From NCBI RefSeq assembly GCF_016859285.1, contig NC_053403.1, forward strand, positions 2,656,448 through 2,720,447: a stretch of 64,000 bases of DNA, written 5' to 3'. Within the stretch, counting starts at the first letter, position 1. The number at the start of each line of letters is the position of its first letter. The notes beneath the pieces are model-generated. The model saw only the letters and a list, made by a program, of their open reading frames with translations. It was not told the origin of the DNA and did not search any database. Both the position numbers and the translations under genes were made by a program. Origin of the DNA: Xiphias gladius (taxonomy: Eukaryota; Chordata; Actinopteri; Istiophoriformes; Xiphiidae). Shown one piece after another: positions 1 through 15,500 of the stretch.

Positions 1-531
1 ATTAAGGTTTTTAAATGTCAGATTGTATTTTAAGCTTCTCACTGCAGTGGAACTTGTTTTGAAAAAGGGCAAAGAAAAGCTTTTTTTCTTTCAATTTCCT
101 AGTCGTCTTTTGATGTTTTCTCATTTTGTCCCACTAGCTTGATAATCAAGACATTACCTTAAGTCTCACACTTGAAATGAAAATGAAGTGAAATGAAAAG
201 CACAAAGGGAAGCGAGTCTGCACCAGCCACCACCAATGAACCGTTAAATGTAGAGCAGATACAAATAAAACAAAACTACAATTACAAATAAACTTGCCTT
301 GCCAATAATATAGTGAACAGATCAACCGATAACAAAAAAACCACAGGTAAATGATGAATATAGAGTAGAAATTCAATATTTTTCTGCAAGACCAGCCACA
401 AACATTCAGAGGCTGTGGTATTGGTTTGGTAAAACACAAGCAGCACACGACCTGAAGGGGTGAGACTTGGGATTTCTTCTGACATTTAAAGTCGTAATGA
501 AGTCAGCGATTGTTTCTGTGTTTATTTGCAG
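1..531 (+). other. partial xrn2 intron at the window edge
   Basis: AT-rich sequence ending in the acceptor TTTATTTGCAG at 521-531. The preceding xrn2 exon is outside the window. I recognise no repeat or regulatory motif here. Confidence 0.6.
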
Positions 532-3500
532 GGCTGTGCTTCCTGGAAGTGGTACTTCCCATTCCACTACGCGCCATTCGCCTCCGACTTCAAAGACATC
601 AAAGGGATGTTCACTGAGTTTGAGACGGGAACCAAACCAGTAAGAATGGACTAAAAACTTCTTTCTCATCACTGCCTTTTCTCCTCTTCTCTTCTTGTCA
701 CTCTCAGTCTTCAGTTTTTCTTAATGATGATTTGCTATCAACCCCGTGACAAAGAAAAGTTGTATTTGTTTTCTTTTGTTGTTGTTGTTTTTGTAATGAA
801 ATCTTGTTCAATGTGTTGCGCCTGTCAAATGCCAGATAACGCCACTTGACTTACGGTCATTTTGTTTAATGCCATTGATGTCAGATGGTGTTAGGTGTTA
901 AGGTTTTGTTATTATAGAGAGATCACGACAGAATTTAATATTCAAAGAGACGTTTCTTGCACCTTGTTTTTTAACTTTTTTTAATTTTAAATTACATTTC
1001 GTGAATTTCAATCAAGCAATAAACGCAATGAGAATAAAGGATTGGAAACATTTTCACATCTCAGTATAATCTGTTGTTGGCCGAATGAAGACCACATAAA
1101 GATAGGACCAATATAATGCTGAGTAAATATGAGAATGTAAATGACTTGTGTGTTTGTGCGGTGGTCGTGTGCAGTTCAAGCCCCTGGAGCAGCTGATGGG
1201 AGTGTTTCCTGCTGCCAGCGGTAACTTCCTGCCCCAAACGTGGCGAAACCTCATGACCAGCCCGGTAAGTTTTAGAGTCCGAAATGAGCTTCAGAGAGAT
1301 CCGGAGACTGTGGTGACAATTCAGAGGTCTTTAGAGTTTTTGAAAAATATTACAAGTAAAAGAAATTTTCAGAAAACGGTCCCATTCATAGACTGTGATT
1401 GTATGTAAAGTATTTCAGTGAGGTTTAAATGCATCAGATCTGCAAGGAACAAATATCCACTACAGAATTAAAACTTTAACTACTTAGAGACTCTAATAGC
1501 AGATCAGTTTTCAATCTGTCTCAAATAACATCAGCTGCTGCCTCATCTTTTTCCGAGTTGTGTTCATTGTGTCGGTCTATTCAGCTTCTTTTAAACTCCT
1601 TTGACACAGGTTTCTTCGATCATTGACTTCTACCCCGATGACTTTGCCATTGATCTCAACGGCAAGAAATACGCCTGGCAAGGTGAGTCACAGTCCTGTT
1701 GAATAAGGCAGATTTCAAAGGTGAGTCAGGATATAACAGCTTGAATAATACAGTCAGTAATATCCTATCACCTTGACCAAACTGTCAAGATTCTTCAAGT
1801 GAAAATAATTTATAAATGTGTTTTCAGTTATTTCTTCTCTCACAGGCTGTGTTTTTAAAGCCTTTTCAAGAGCTGTACGAGTGCTCGAAGTTTTGGCAAC
1901 TTTCCTTCCTTTTTTTTTTTTTTTTTTAAATTTCAGATTCCATGAAAAAGCATTAATAATCTGTATCTATTTTTTTTCTTTATGCTCTTACAATCGTGTC
2001 ACTCAGGGGTAGAGCATGGCACACTAACGGGGTTAGAGGTTCAGATCCACACTCCTTAAACACTTAAGCAGCGTCGTCATTTTTTCTCGTATTTCATTCC
2101 CAGGCATACGTGACACTCAGACGTTGGTTTGAGTGCAGTTATTCCATGTATGTGCTTCTTTTTGAAGGTGTGGCCCTGTTGCCCTTTGTGGATGAGCGTC
2201 GGTTGAGGGCGGCTCTGGCCGACGTCTACGCTGACCTCACACCCGAGGAAGGTGAGCACAGCTCAAAGTTACTACGGAAGCGTGAAACCGGACGTGTTAT
2301 GAAAGGTGTTTCTGTGCTGGGGCGGTTGGCGTGTCACATCTCAGCTTTTTCATTTATGAATGTCGCTGATTTAAAACTAGTCCGTGAGTCATGAGGTTTG
2401 GCATAAAACACAAAAGCAGTGGTGGAACGGGAAAGATTTAATGAGAGACACGGGCCGGAGAGGAAATGTTGAATAGAGTTGGTATTATTGAGTTAGGTTT
2501 AGGTTAAATAATAGCAAAAGAACGTTAATAGTAAACAACAAAAAAAAGGGCAAAGAGAAGATCGTCCAGATTAATGCATAAATCTTAAACTGAACTGTAA
2601 GAACACGTTTGCATCTGCGCTCCAGTAATGTTAAATGTGTATGCTGTAATAGCAGCAAAGCTTTGAGCTGCAGTTGCTTCTAGTTTAGGCCACGCCACTT
2701 CTCAGTCACCTCCTGCAATTATTTCATTGCTTGAACATAGAACAGTTTTCTCTCTCTCTGTTTTTTGGATATAGTTAGAATCCAAACATCGTAGAGTTTA
2801 CTGCTGGTCCCTCGTCTTCCCCCCTTCCGTTTTCTTTCTTCCCTCTCTCCTTGTTCTGACATCTCTAGTCTGTAGTTTTGGTGTTTGTTTTTTTCAATCT
2901 TTTCTGTTCTCTTCCCATTCATCGACCCACCATCCCTTTTCCTTTCCTTTCCCTTCCTCTCCTTTCTCCTCTACCTTTCAGTCCAGTACAATCAGAGCTC
3001 CAGTTTGTCCAGTAATCACTTGGTTTTCCTCCCTGACCGCTGCTGCTGTCTGTTCTCTCTTGCAGTGAAAAGAAACAGCCTGGGAAGCGACATGCTGTTT
3101 CTTGGCAAATCTCACCCGCTCTTCGACTTCATCCATGAACTCTACCGTGCAGAATCTCACGAGGTAACAAAACTCAAACCCCCAGACACATTAGATCCAG
3201 CGTAAATTCAGATTTAACTGATATATTACACAGATAGCAGAGGCTGAGTATTGTCTGTCCTCAGAGAGAACGTTTGTTTCCTTTTTAAACAATTTTTTTT
3301 TTAGCAGTCTTTGTTTTCAACCAGAAATGAGGCAACAAAGGGCCTGATTTGAATGTTTAATTGCTTAATGTGGAGAAAGGGTAGCACTGACAACATGCAC
3401 CATCTGAAAAGTTTTAAACCATAAATTTGACAATGTAGCAACAGGTTTCTCATAGTTGTGTCATAATGTGAGAACCCAGCTGCTTCGTCAGCTTAATGCT

Positions 3501-6500
3501 CGTCTGTAGTGACAGTCTTCATCTGTGGATCTGTGGATATTTAGTGAGAAGATCTGCATTACTTGCTGTGTCACTCTGCTGCAGATGTGTCGTGCGGTTT
3601 TGCAGGTATTGCCTGAGCAGGATTTCGTCATTTTGACTATGCGTTTTTAACCCAAAGCATTTGGTGTTTATTTTACACTTATTGATGAGCATGCCTGAAC
3701 AGTGAAGCAAAATTGTCCAGATTCGGCTCAGACTAGGTGAGATGGATACATTACTGTACTCATTAAAAGGCAAACTCGGGTCACTCTGAAATTCTTTATT
3801 GAAAGGCATTTTTTTAAACCATTAAGCATTATCATTCTTACCTTCAAAAAAAGTGAATTACTAGAAACAAGATAAAAAATCTGAAGCTCTGTTTAGCTAA
3901 ATGCTCAGATGTTCATCATATCCCAAAGAACAAACAACATTATGATGATTTGTTTTAGAGTCTTATTTGTAGTAGAGATAAACACGTAAAGTTTGCCCTG
4001 GTGACGGCGTGGGTGATTAAAACGAAAAAGGTTCACCCTCTGAGGAACAGGAATGTGATGAAAACGGTTAATGGATATTTTCCTCTTACACAAAAAAGCA
4101 TTAGCAGCAGCATCTTCAGAGGATGTTTTTTTTTTTTTTTTGGTCGTCGTCACAAGGTGCATTCAGACACGGTACTGAGTGTAGGGCATCTGAATTTTGG
4201 CAGCGGAGCCCAACACATAATCACTGTAGTCACAAAATAGACTTGAAGCCTAAAAATACACTTCGGGTCACGGTCACAGTAAATTTGTCACTAAAAGTGT
4301 GAGCCGTTACGTGGCCTGTGTAAACGGCTGTGCCCACTACAATGTTTTTGTCAAACGTGGTGAGATGTGGGACTGTAGAACGTGACTGAAATCCTCTTGT
4401 GTAGGCATGCTGTTAAATTATTGACATCTTCCTGTAAACAGCTGACACATTGACTAGAACTGAAAGGGATCGTCCTCTGCGGAACCCAATTGTAATTCTT
4501 TTACGATGCACTTAGTGGTGTGAGGATAAATAATACGGTATGTCGCTAAATGCTGTCGCTCTGTGGCTGCTGTGTTGACTCACTGAATCATATCACCATT
4601 TAGTATTTGATACAGACTGCAGCCTTTTCTCCCTCAGGGCACTGAGATCCCTGCAGAGCTGTGCCATGGAATCCAAGGTACATTAAATCTTGATGACGAC
4701 CCTATTCTACCAGATAAGTAAGGAAACGCCTGCTTGATTCTCACCTTTTTACAATTAGTCCCATGTTTTAAATAAACGCTCACTGGGGGAGAGCCAGTCC
4801 AGCGTGAAGACTCTGACTTGCCCTCATCTGTTCGTTTTTGTTTGACGTTAATTCTTCAGGACGGTGACGTCGCCCATCCCTATGCTGCGTGACATTTCCC
4901 AGAGCAGTGCGATTGGGTAAGGACCACCTATCATTGACTTAAACTCTGTGAAAACTGAAGAAACAAGCACTAGGAGGAGAAGGTTTTGGCTTGTTTGTAG
5001 TACTTTTGTTCAGGTCGAGATATCTGCCAAACACTTTTAACAAAATCAGTGTGATAAAACATTTTGAAAGGTGAGTGGTGCTGTCGGTGTTTTTAGGTGA
5101 TGACGATATCGTAACAGCTTGACAGGCCAGATCCTCTGTCTTTCACTGTACATGTATTGACCGTCGTGCTTATTTTTTTCTACATGCTTATCTTTGAACT
5201 CTGACTCTACTCTGCATATGTTTTTTCCGACTGATAGACAGAATAATTTAAGCGAACTGTTCAGATGATGGAAATCGCAACAAAGACTAAGCTAATGTCA
5301 AATGTGAGACGAGGTGGACACAATAGGGGCATACCTGTAAATATAAAGCAATTACAGACGGCAACCATGCAGACAATCCTTCCTATCTCAGACTAATTGG
5401 GGCTGCAACTGATTAATGTATCAATCGATTTATCTATTACTTATTTTTTGATGAATCAGTTGATCTTTTTATCTATGCTATATAAAAAAAAACCAAAATC
5501 ATATTTCCTGAGCCCAAGGTGACATCCTCAGATGTCTTGATTTGTCCAACCAACAGTCCGAAACTTAAAGATATTATATTCACAGAGAAATATACAGAGA
5601 GAAAACAGCAAATCCTAATTACTGGAGAGGCAGCAACCAGAGAATGTTTGGCACTCGTGCTCAGTAAATGTTTGAGCAAATAATCGATTATTGAAATGGT
5701 TGCTGTTTAACTTTCCACCTGTTAGCAAATTCATTAAAACAGTTCAGTGCAGTTGTCTTGTTGAGACAGTGTCGGTGATGGTTCAACTCTGTGGTCATTT
5801 ATGAACTGCAGTTTGCTGTGGGGTTGTTGTGTTGAATCAGATTAAATGGTCAGGAGAACCTGTTGTTTTGTCCACCTCCAATATACACACATGAAACCTG
5901 CTGCGTGAAGCACGGTCTTAGTCACAATCTGTTTTAAGTTGGAAGTAAACATAACAAACCTTCATATGCAGTTCAAAATCGCAGTGTAGGGCTTTCAATT
6001 GAAAGTTAACAATACATATTATTCTATGTGCATATACACGTACACTGAATTTATGTAAACAAACGATCTCAGACCAATAGCTTGACGTTTTTTCTTTCCT
6101 GCATATGTCCCAGCGTTTAACTGATATTCTCTCATCCAGGCGTTTTGCAGTGCAGCTCCAAAGCAGATGAATTTCAGACACATTGCGGTGTTGTGCTGCT
6201 TATCTGTGCGCCCACCTCTCATTACGATAATACAAGTGTGCAGGCATTCTCTGAGGGTGAAAAGACATTCGGGAACACGTAGGGAATGACAGAGTGTAGC
6301 AGATGAGGCAGGTTGAGAAGAAAATGACATGCGTTCATCACAGAACAACCCCCACATTAAATATCACAAATTTACAATCTCTGTGTTGAAGGGGAGATTT
6401 TTCCTTTTAAAAGAAATCCTTTAAAAAAACGTGAGCTAATGGAAGTCTTGACTCATTGAAAATTATTTTCCTCTATTTTTCCAGAGTGAAGTTCAAGGAT

Positions 6501-9500
6501 CCCCAGTATGCAGAAGACTTTGTGTTCAAGGCGGTCCTCCTGCCTGAAGCTAAGTGAGGGTTTTTCTTTTTTCAACTTTATCTCAGCAATGATTTCTTAA
6601 ACATTAAAGGCTCTTTCTTTTCAGGGGTCGAGTTTTTATTTTTATTTTTTTTATTTTTTTATCTTTTTGTATCTTTTCCCCTCCATTTTGTGCTCCTCAT
6701 TAATAAAGGATAGCTCTGGTAAAATCTATATTTTTCGGATTGTCGCCAAATCCCACAAAATTACAAAAACCAACAATGTGTTAGTCCGTTGCTCGGCAAT
6801 TTCTGACCTCCATACCTTGTCTGTGGCTCTCAGATTCAAGTCCATTGGTTCCTACCGAAGACGTAAATCTTTAAAAACAATTCACAAATATGTGATTTCC
6901 TTTTTTTTAAAAACTCCGTAATTTCATAAAACATTAAGGCACCGTAGTTTTTAGAAAATGTTAAGCACACTGAGGGAAATAGTGCATTTGTTGGGGACTA
7001 TTTTCAGCGGCGGATTAGTCCACATTTGGTGCTCTAGTCGGTATTGGGGGCAGCAGGATGGTGTGTGTGGGACTGAGTGAAAGTAAACTACAGTGTGTGT
7101 GTGTGTCTTCATGGTGATGAAGGAACACGTCGCCCAGTGCACCAGTGTGACTCACTGATTTGTTGTTAATAGTTTTTGGAAACAATGGAGCTCTGAGGCT
7201 CGGAGGAACCAGATACATCAGACTTTGATACATACACAATACTTGACACAAGGAGACATTCAGTGTCGGTTTGGGTCTTTTCACAGGATTTGCTGACAAT
7301 AAGACAAATACAGAACGTGAGCAAGCTGAAACTTCAAACAACAACTCACAACAATCACAAAACCTCTTTAACGTACAATTTTACCGTGACCATCATGCTG
7401 TTTGAACGAGATGTACCAGTGACAGTTCCTAATGGTGGGGAGAGGTAACTGCAAACTGACCTTTGTAGATTTAAAAACCCACAAAGTCACTTAACGTCCT
7501 GCAGTACATCCTGCAGTGATCATCAGCCAAAATACATTAAGTCTTTTTATTTAAAATTTATAACGATGAATCAATTGCTAAAATATTCACCACCAGCCTT
7601 CAGTTTCTCCAAACCGACAGATCCACCGGGTCTCACCTAGAGAGGACAGCACTCTTCTCTCTGTTATGTATGCCGATAAAAGGAAAGTATTTTCCCAATG
7701 CGGCTTTAACTCTGTGTATTTGTTCTTTTCTTTTTCAGGATTCCCAATAAGGTCCTGAAACCAGGTGACTGGGAGAAGGGGAACAGGGAATCGTGGAGAC
7801 CCCAGCTGGGCTTCAACCCAAACAGGCAGCAGGCTCACCTGCACCAGTCCGCCTTCAGGGCTCTGGGGTAAGTTTATCTACTACCATGTACTGTAACGGC
7901 CAGTAAAACGAAGGAGAAGTCATACCTGTGCATCTATGGGGTCTTCTGTTAAGAATTTTATCTCTCTGATAGACAAATGAGAGGTTTTTCCCACAGCATG
8001 AGAACATGTACTGTACATTGACTCTGCTTTGTCTATAATACTTATATGTCTGGAAAGAGAGAAGGATCGTCAACACAAAAAAATGTCCACAAAAAGTCAT
8101 CCGCATTTGAAACTCATCACATTCTCACCCTCATGTAATGTGTACATGGGTAATTTTTCCATTTTGCACAGCTTAATAAACAGGCAGAAACCTCCTAAAA
8201 CATCTTGCTGTGTGAAGATAAAATTCTATAGTGAGCAGTGTTAAAAGATGACTGCTGATCCTCCAGTCACTCAGTATTCAGATTTAGGAGAAGAGAACGT
8301 TCTTTTAAAATGGAAAATGTGCCTAGATGTTTGTATCACCCCTAACTGTCCCCATTAGCCAGCCATCCTTGATTGTGATCTAAGCTCTCTCCTCCACACA
8401 TTGATATTATCATTAAGGAAATGTGAATAATTGAACATCTGGCTCAGTCCAACTGTAGCGTGTTTGGGAATTAATTATGCACGGATTTGAAGAAACACAA
8501 TATATTCCAATGTTTTTTGTTTTGTTTTTTTCTTTCTCCCTGCTAAACTAAGTCAAATCAGTAATTCAGGCAGTTATATGCCTTGATGGGGCCAAACAGG
8601 CAGGTGCTCAGAGGATGGTGAACAGAAAAGCCTGGAGAAAATTGTTCAGAGGATTTTTTCTTTTTTCATTGCTTTGGTTGTTAAATCAAATGACGTCTAC
8701 AACTACATAACAACGTAGTTTATGATCCAGAGGAAATGTGACAGCAGTGTATTGCTTGTAAGAACTGCTCCAGCCTGATCACTCTGGGGTGTCTTTAAAA
8801 GTCGGAAATGGCTTAAAGCCCTTGAATACTTTGATATTTGAGGTATTTATTTGTAATATTTATCATTACTTCCTGACTTGGCAACAAACCAAGTTAGTTA
8901 GATTAAGTTAGTTTAAAAAAAACAAAAGGGGGGAGAAAAAAAACCCTAAGTTGTTATATATCAAGACTTAATCACTCAAACTCATCAGGACAGTGTGGGT
9001 GGGGTTTGATCAGATTTGACTGACAGTACTAGCAGCATAACTACCCGTCTTGACATTTTGATTCAAACATCGTGAGATCTTGTTAGGTGCACAGAGGTAC
9101 GGGACGTGGCCTTTCTCCGACTGTGCCCCGTCCACTTCAAACCAGCGAGAAAACCCCAGAATGAAAGACGACACAGACGGAGATTTCTAACGTGAAACAG
9201 CCAAAACTGCTCTCATTTGGCAGAAAAGTGTGTGTTCATGTTGGACCTCACTGAGCAACAATAACAGCTGATTGAGAGAACATGTTTTTAGGTCTTTTTA
9301 AATGTACGTGTCTTCTGTTTTGCACGAAACTGGCCTTGAAAATCAAAATGGGGGGGAAATAAAAGACTTAAGTTCCTATGTTCTTGATTTTAACATGATA
9401 CATTATTCTTGTCATATTTGCCCACGACTCACAAGTTTAAGCGTAGGAGTCTGTGTGTTGCCGTTTCCATGGTGGGGGAGAAGCTGGAGCTAGAGAGGAC

Positions 9501-12500
9501 TAGGGGGGGACTGGCACTGGACTCTCTCCTTTTCTGGATTTGTCTGGAGTTTTTTGGCATCTGATGAGTCTTCAAATTCCCACCTGTTACTCAAAAGGAA
9601 CTTCCTGGATTGTATTTTATGTCTCACCTGTACCTGAAGCAACACATCCCAACCAGCGCAGCTCCTTGGGCAGGGCTGTTTTTTTTTAATGGGTGATTTG
9701 GCCCCTCTCCATCAAGGAGCTTCTAAACCTAAAAAAAAAACTTCGGTGGGTAAAATAAAACAGATTCAGAGGAGAATTCAAGCGCAAAAGACTCACCACC
9801 TGGAATTTCTAGGGAGATCAGCACAGGTGTATAGAAAGATGATCATACTGTGATAATCTATTGCTTTAAAGCACGACCTCTTCTCCTCCTGCAGCCACAA
9901 CCTGAACAGAAACCAGCACGGTGGAGGACAGTACAGCAACACCCCACCGCCAAGCAACTACCAGCAAGGAAACTACCGTGCTCCACAGAGCGGCGGCCAC
10001 CAGCCTTTCCAACGTAAGAGAGACACACACAGACACACACAGACACACACAGACACACACACACTGAGAGGAGTCATCTTAACTACTGCAGAGAGGAAAG
10101 TAGAAGTTTGTTGAGATGAGTGTCTGCTTTGTTTTTACCACAGTTTACTGGACTAATGTTAGTGGATTTGTTTTTTTTTTTTTTTTTTAGATTATGATGT
10201 AAATCAGTCAGATTGTAAACAAGGAGTTAAAAATTCCACATTAAATTGCCTGCAGTGTTTTGATGAAGACAGTCTTATCACAGTTGATATGATTCAGTCA
10301 GGGGTTGGATGAGACTGAGAAAATCTAAAATGGGAGAGTTTAGTGACGACTGTTGGTGTTTACGGAGGACAAAAGTAATGTCATGTAAAATGATGGCAAT
10401 AGAAGTGATTTTACTCAAAACAGGTCAATCTTAAAGCTCACAAACTGAGTTACTTAACTATACTGCAGCATTTAAATCAGATACACACAATTATACAGAT
10501 ACACAGATACAATCAATTAAAAGAACAATTACTTTGCAGCCACAGTGGTGTCAAGAATTAATACCCCTCACTCTGCATTTCCTGTATATCTACTATCAGC
10601 TAAAAGCAAAATTCCCTTTAAGATTGGCCTCTCTAAAAGTGTCATATTGAGAATTTGGAGTTCCTTGTATTGAACACTGCGGTAACATCGTCTGTATTAC
10701 TGAGCCGCTACTTATAGCACCAGTCCTCTGAAATTCAGCTAAACCGTTCTTTCGGTTCCCAGTTTCCTCTTGTGTTCTTCTGCTCGTCATGAAAAGGGAG
10801 GTCATCCTGTATCCTTCAAGTTCATGAGAGGACTTTTTGCTTCCTTTAATCACAGATTGAGAAATGGCAAAATATAACAGACAATTTTGATTGTAATTTG
10901 GTTCTTGCAACACATTCCTTGGGTTTCCTGTCAGAAAGGTCCTGACTTGTGTTACACGTAAAACAGAAACTTAAACACAGTAACTGGACATTTTGTGGTA
11001 CTGTTTAGTTATTACAAAAGTAAAGTAAATGGACAGGGATTCTTGTTGCTCAATAAATGAGCAAATTGAATACAATAGAGTAGAAAATTAAAAGTAAATA
11101 AACATTGAAGATCGGTGAACTCTTTTCTCTTCATAGTGTTGAACACTTGCTTAAATTAAATAGCGCTTGGATTAATTCTCTGTACTATCTTTGAACTAAT
11201 CTGTTTAAGAGTTTGGACAAACTTGTTTATAGTGCCACTCATGTCCTCAGTCTCTTGGTGATTCATAAAGTGAATCCTCTCGGGACATAGTCAATGTTCA
11301 GAGATGTCCAGAGCCAATCCCGACGATCGGTATCGGCTAAGTAAAAGCTGATCCTTTCTTTACTGTACTTGACTGTGTGTGGTTCACCTCAGCCTGCTGG
11401 TGACAGCCCACAGTCTGAGTATGTTTCTTGCATATGAGAGTGAGAGTTAGTGTGGGAATGACTGGTTTCTGATACCCCACTGGCAAAATAGTATTGCACG
11501 GATTCGCAGCGCTCCAACTCTGCGCTTCTCTCACTAGCACAGCTCAGTGTGCAGAATTTTCAGGGAGCGGCTTCTCATTTTTAGCCAGTACTGCAGGTCA
11601 TTTCATCTGTTGATAATTAACATCAATTCCCTGAGTAACTTGCTAACGGAACAACATTAAACTTGTCTGTTGTTGGAACGAAGTGCTCTCTGCAGCCGGC
11701 GTCTGTACTCAGCCAGAGATCTTCTGTGAGGGGAGAAGCTCTACTCTGTAACGCTGCTGTACAACCGCAGGTGAACTTGTAGTTTCCACGACTCCAACAG
11801 AGCGATGCGTCAACTCTCTAGCTGATCCCGTCGCATCGGTTTCAGGAGTAGTCGCATTCTCCCGTTCACACTTTCATTGATATCATATCCATAATTTATG
11901 CTTGTGAGCGGAATATTTTTGAACTTCAGCATTTAGATCAAGTAGCTCCTGAAAATGAACGTGTGCCAAATTAGTACCCTTCTGCTCTTGTTTCAGTGTG
12001 TCAGATACATATTTAATCAGCATTTAGGTAAATATCAGATCAGACTCTGAATCGGCAGACAGCCAGCATGACAGGACTCGGATCAGGACCAGGGCCATAA
12101 ACATTTGATCATGACATCCCTTCTCATGTTCATGTCTTTTGTTTTGAAACAGAGCTCATGTGCAGATGAAATGCAGCTTTCTGCCTCTGAAACCTCCTCA
12201 GAACTAGTTTTATAAACTATATCAAGCAGGAAAACGAATAATTAACCCGACATCAGCTCCAACAAACTACCCTACTAGTTCAAAAGCACAGCAGCGTCCC
12301 ATCTCTTCTCATTGGCAATTGTGTGTCTTGCCACAGTGTCTTTTTTTTGTTTGTTTGTTTTGTTTGTTTTTAGGAACAGCATCATCTGAACCCCTAAAAT
12401 GTAAACACACAAGAAGGGCTGAAACTGAAGAATATCATCAGTTCATGTTCCACTTATTCTCTCAAATAATCGATGAATTGTCCAATGTGCAAAATGTCCA

Positions 12501-15500
12501 AAATAAAAGTGGAAGAAATGTCCCTAACTGTGAAAAGCCTCAAATCGCCCCAGTGGAAGAGGAGGCACCAGGGAATGTCCCTCTTAAGACACAAATAACT
12601 GTGTTATATGATTAAAACGTTCCCTTTTTGTTTATCAAACGAGGGATGGTTGAACGGCCCGTCGCATATGGAGGCAGAATCTCTTTCCGAGCTCCTAATC
12701 ACGGCCTGTGCTCAGCCCCGGTTTCAGCCCGGCGCTCCTCTGCCAGCTCTTCTCCAGCTTGACTTTGATGTGCCAATTTGCAAGTAGATGAATAATCTCT
12801 TCTGCCCACTGACAGTGTGCGGGGGAGTTGTGGCTATTGTGATGGCACTTGATGCAAATGGGGGTTTTTGGCTCCTCCAGATTGCGGCAGCACCTCCCCT
12901 GGCCTCTGCCGCTCGTTCTTAATGTTAAACTTGCCAATTAGCTGTCCAGGAAATTCTTTTTCTTTTTTTTTTTTTTTTTTGATCTCACTGGTTCTATATT
13001 TTTTTTTTCCACCGTTCATGAGGAAATTGTTATTTTAATAAATTTGAGTCACTGCAAATCTTCAGCATGGCTCAGCTGTGCTACTCGGCCTGTTTCTGGT
13101 GACAGAGGACGATTTTTATTTTATCAACTGAAGTACCTGGAACAGATGTGTGTCAGTGTTGAAGGTAGCATTTATATTATATTGGATTTCTGCTAATTTT
13201 TGTCTGTTTAAAGTTCTAGACCTTTGACTTTTTCCATGCGCGACGACAGTTGGGTGCTCAATTTTGGTCTAAAATAGGATTGATCTCCGAATTTCTGAGA
13301 TGATTCGATAATTTTTTTAATAGCACAGATAACTCAGGGAGTTATGCGATTCCAGCAGGGGTCTGTTCAACATTGATGGTAAAAACTGGACTTAACGTGG
13401 ACCAACAATAATATTGGTGACTGTAGGAATGTGATTATCCAGACAAGTGGGCCTTATTCTGCAGCAGGAGGCCAGAGGCTTGCTTTTGTCCAGATAACAC
13501 TTTCTCAGGACCAATCCTCTGCTCGGCCAGTAATCACTGCAGGCTTTGCTGAACTGGGCTTTTGTGATATTTTTTTTTTTTTTTGGGGGGGGGGTTTGTT
13601 GCTTGCTGATTAGCGTTGTGGGAGACCAGGGCCAGTAATGAGACTGTGGAGTGGCTCCGCTGGACACAGTGGCCCCCTCTGATAAAAGCATCCGGGAGGA
13701 TCCCATTTGATTGGGTGTGTGATGCGCTCTGAAGAGGGTTGAAACCAAAGTTAACTTCCCCCTTTGACGGCGCGGCTACCTCCTGCGGTGATGTGTCAAC
13801 ACGCTGCCTCTGAAACATGCTGCGGGGCTTTGTGTGCTGCAGCCGGACCAGCTGGTGTTTAATAACCAGTCGGGGAGTCTCTGCTGGTGGCCATTATTGT
13901 CTTTACACACAGTGACACCAAATTTTAACCAGGGCAGCAAAGTAACGGCTTGATGCAGTGGCCACGGAGGCTGATAAGCCTCCATGCTCCCCAGCCCTTT
14001 CAGAGTAACAACTGCACGTAATATCTGCTCTCACTGGCTGGTTGAACGACTTCAATAACAAGGATTCACCAAATAAATTTGGCCTTCTTGATCACAATTT
14101 TTTTATTGTCTTTATTCTCACAAAACTTTACTCTGCTTTCAAAAAAAGTACAGTGTTTATGTAATTGAACATTAATGCCATTTAGAAGTTTTGCTTATTT
14201 TTTTAAACAAGCAAAAACGGTTTTGGAGGAAGGAAAGAGTTTCATTAACAAAGTATTCGAAAAAGTATCGTATTGTTTCGGTATTTGTACCTGACGCCAG
14301 TTATTGTACTCGCGCCACTATCAAAGTTTTTCAAACAGTACTCAGTCCCAATGATTCCTGGTGATATGTTGATATCAGAAAAATATTCTTATTCAGATTT
14401 TAGTCACGTCTCCCTGAACTATTTATTTGTTTCGAGGTTTTCATCTCTTCTAAAATTGATTATTGATTTGTGAAACATGGAGCGTGGGGGGAAACTGACG
14501 ATTTTTCTGGAGTCTGTTGGTCGTCTTTGTCCGGCAGACAGAGGAGTTACTGTCCTGCTTCTGTTACCAGACCTGAGCCGACTGGACGGGAGCTGAGTCA
14601 AATAGTCGCTGAACTAATTGAAAAGAGGTGGAGAGAGACGTTTAGTTGTTTAGCGCGGTTGTAATCCCTGCATTAATACAGTGGCCACCGCGTGTTTTAA
14701 GGATTTAAAACGTAATCCTTTGTTGGCTTTTGTCCGGTGCAGACTGCAGCTCTATGCACTTTCAGATCATTGTTAATTAAGGAGATTGACAGGTGTCCAC
14801 TTGTAATTCTCTCTTTTGAATCATTGCTGGCCATGAGGAAAGGAAGACCAGAATGTTGTGGAGTTACAATTGGAGCCCAACTGGGTGGTCCACTTAAAGT
14901 TTGTTGGTGGAAGAGATAATCAAACATGAAAACTGAATGACAAAAACAAAATGATAATGTGCCGAAAGCAGTCTTCCTGCTGGCTGGTAATTGTGTGTTT
15001 TTTACTACTTTCTGCAGCGGTCATCAGAGAAATGGGGGAATATTTCCTACTTGACTTCCCTCTACCTCATCAGGTCATAAACTATAAATATTCCAGTGTG
15101 TTTTTTTCCATTTGAATGATTTTCATGAGATAATGCTTCCAAAAAACAGTCTTCCAGTAGCCTCCCAAAGTTTTGTGACTCATGTGATTTCCCTGATATG
15201 AGGCCTTTAACATAGTACCTATTATCAGGTCGTCAGACATCGTCATCAAACATGATCGTGGTTCCTTGTTTGTTAGTTTCTTTGTTCGTTTTATTTTTTT
15301 CATTTAATAGCGCAATAACGTATACATTTACATAAATTTATATTCCACGTAAATTTACAGTTGGACAGTAATGAACCCCTTAGTTTTTTTTGTTTTTTTT
15401 GGTTTTTTTTTCTTTCTTTCTTTGAGTAGGCGGGTTCAGTCAGTTCTCTACATGGAAATGCCTAATCCCAAAAGAAGTTCCAGTGGCGCATGTGTGTCCC

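Noticed and set aside
12319-12615. 98-codon plus-strand frame in the large xrn2 intron
   Set aside because: It overlies a degraded MITE-like repeat, and the Xrn2 exons on either side join without it.
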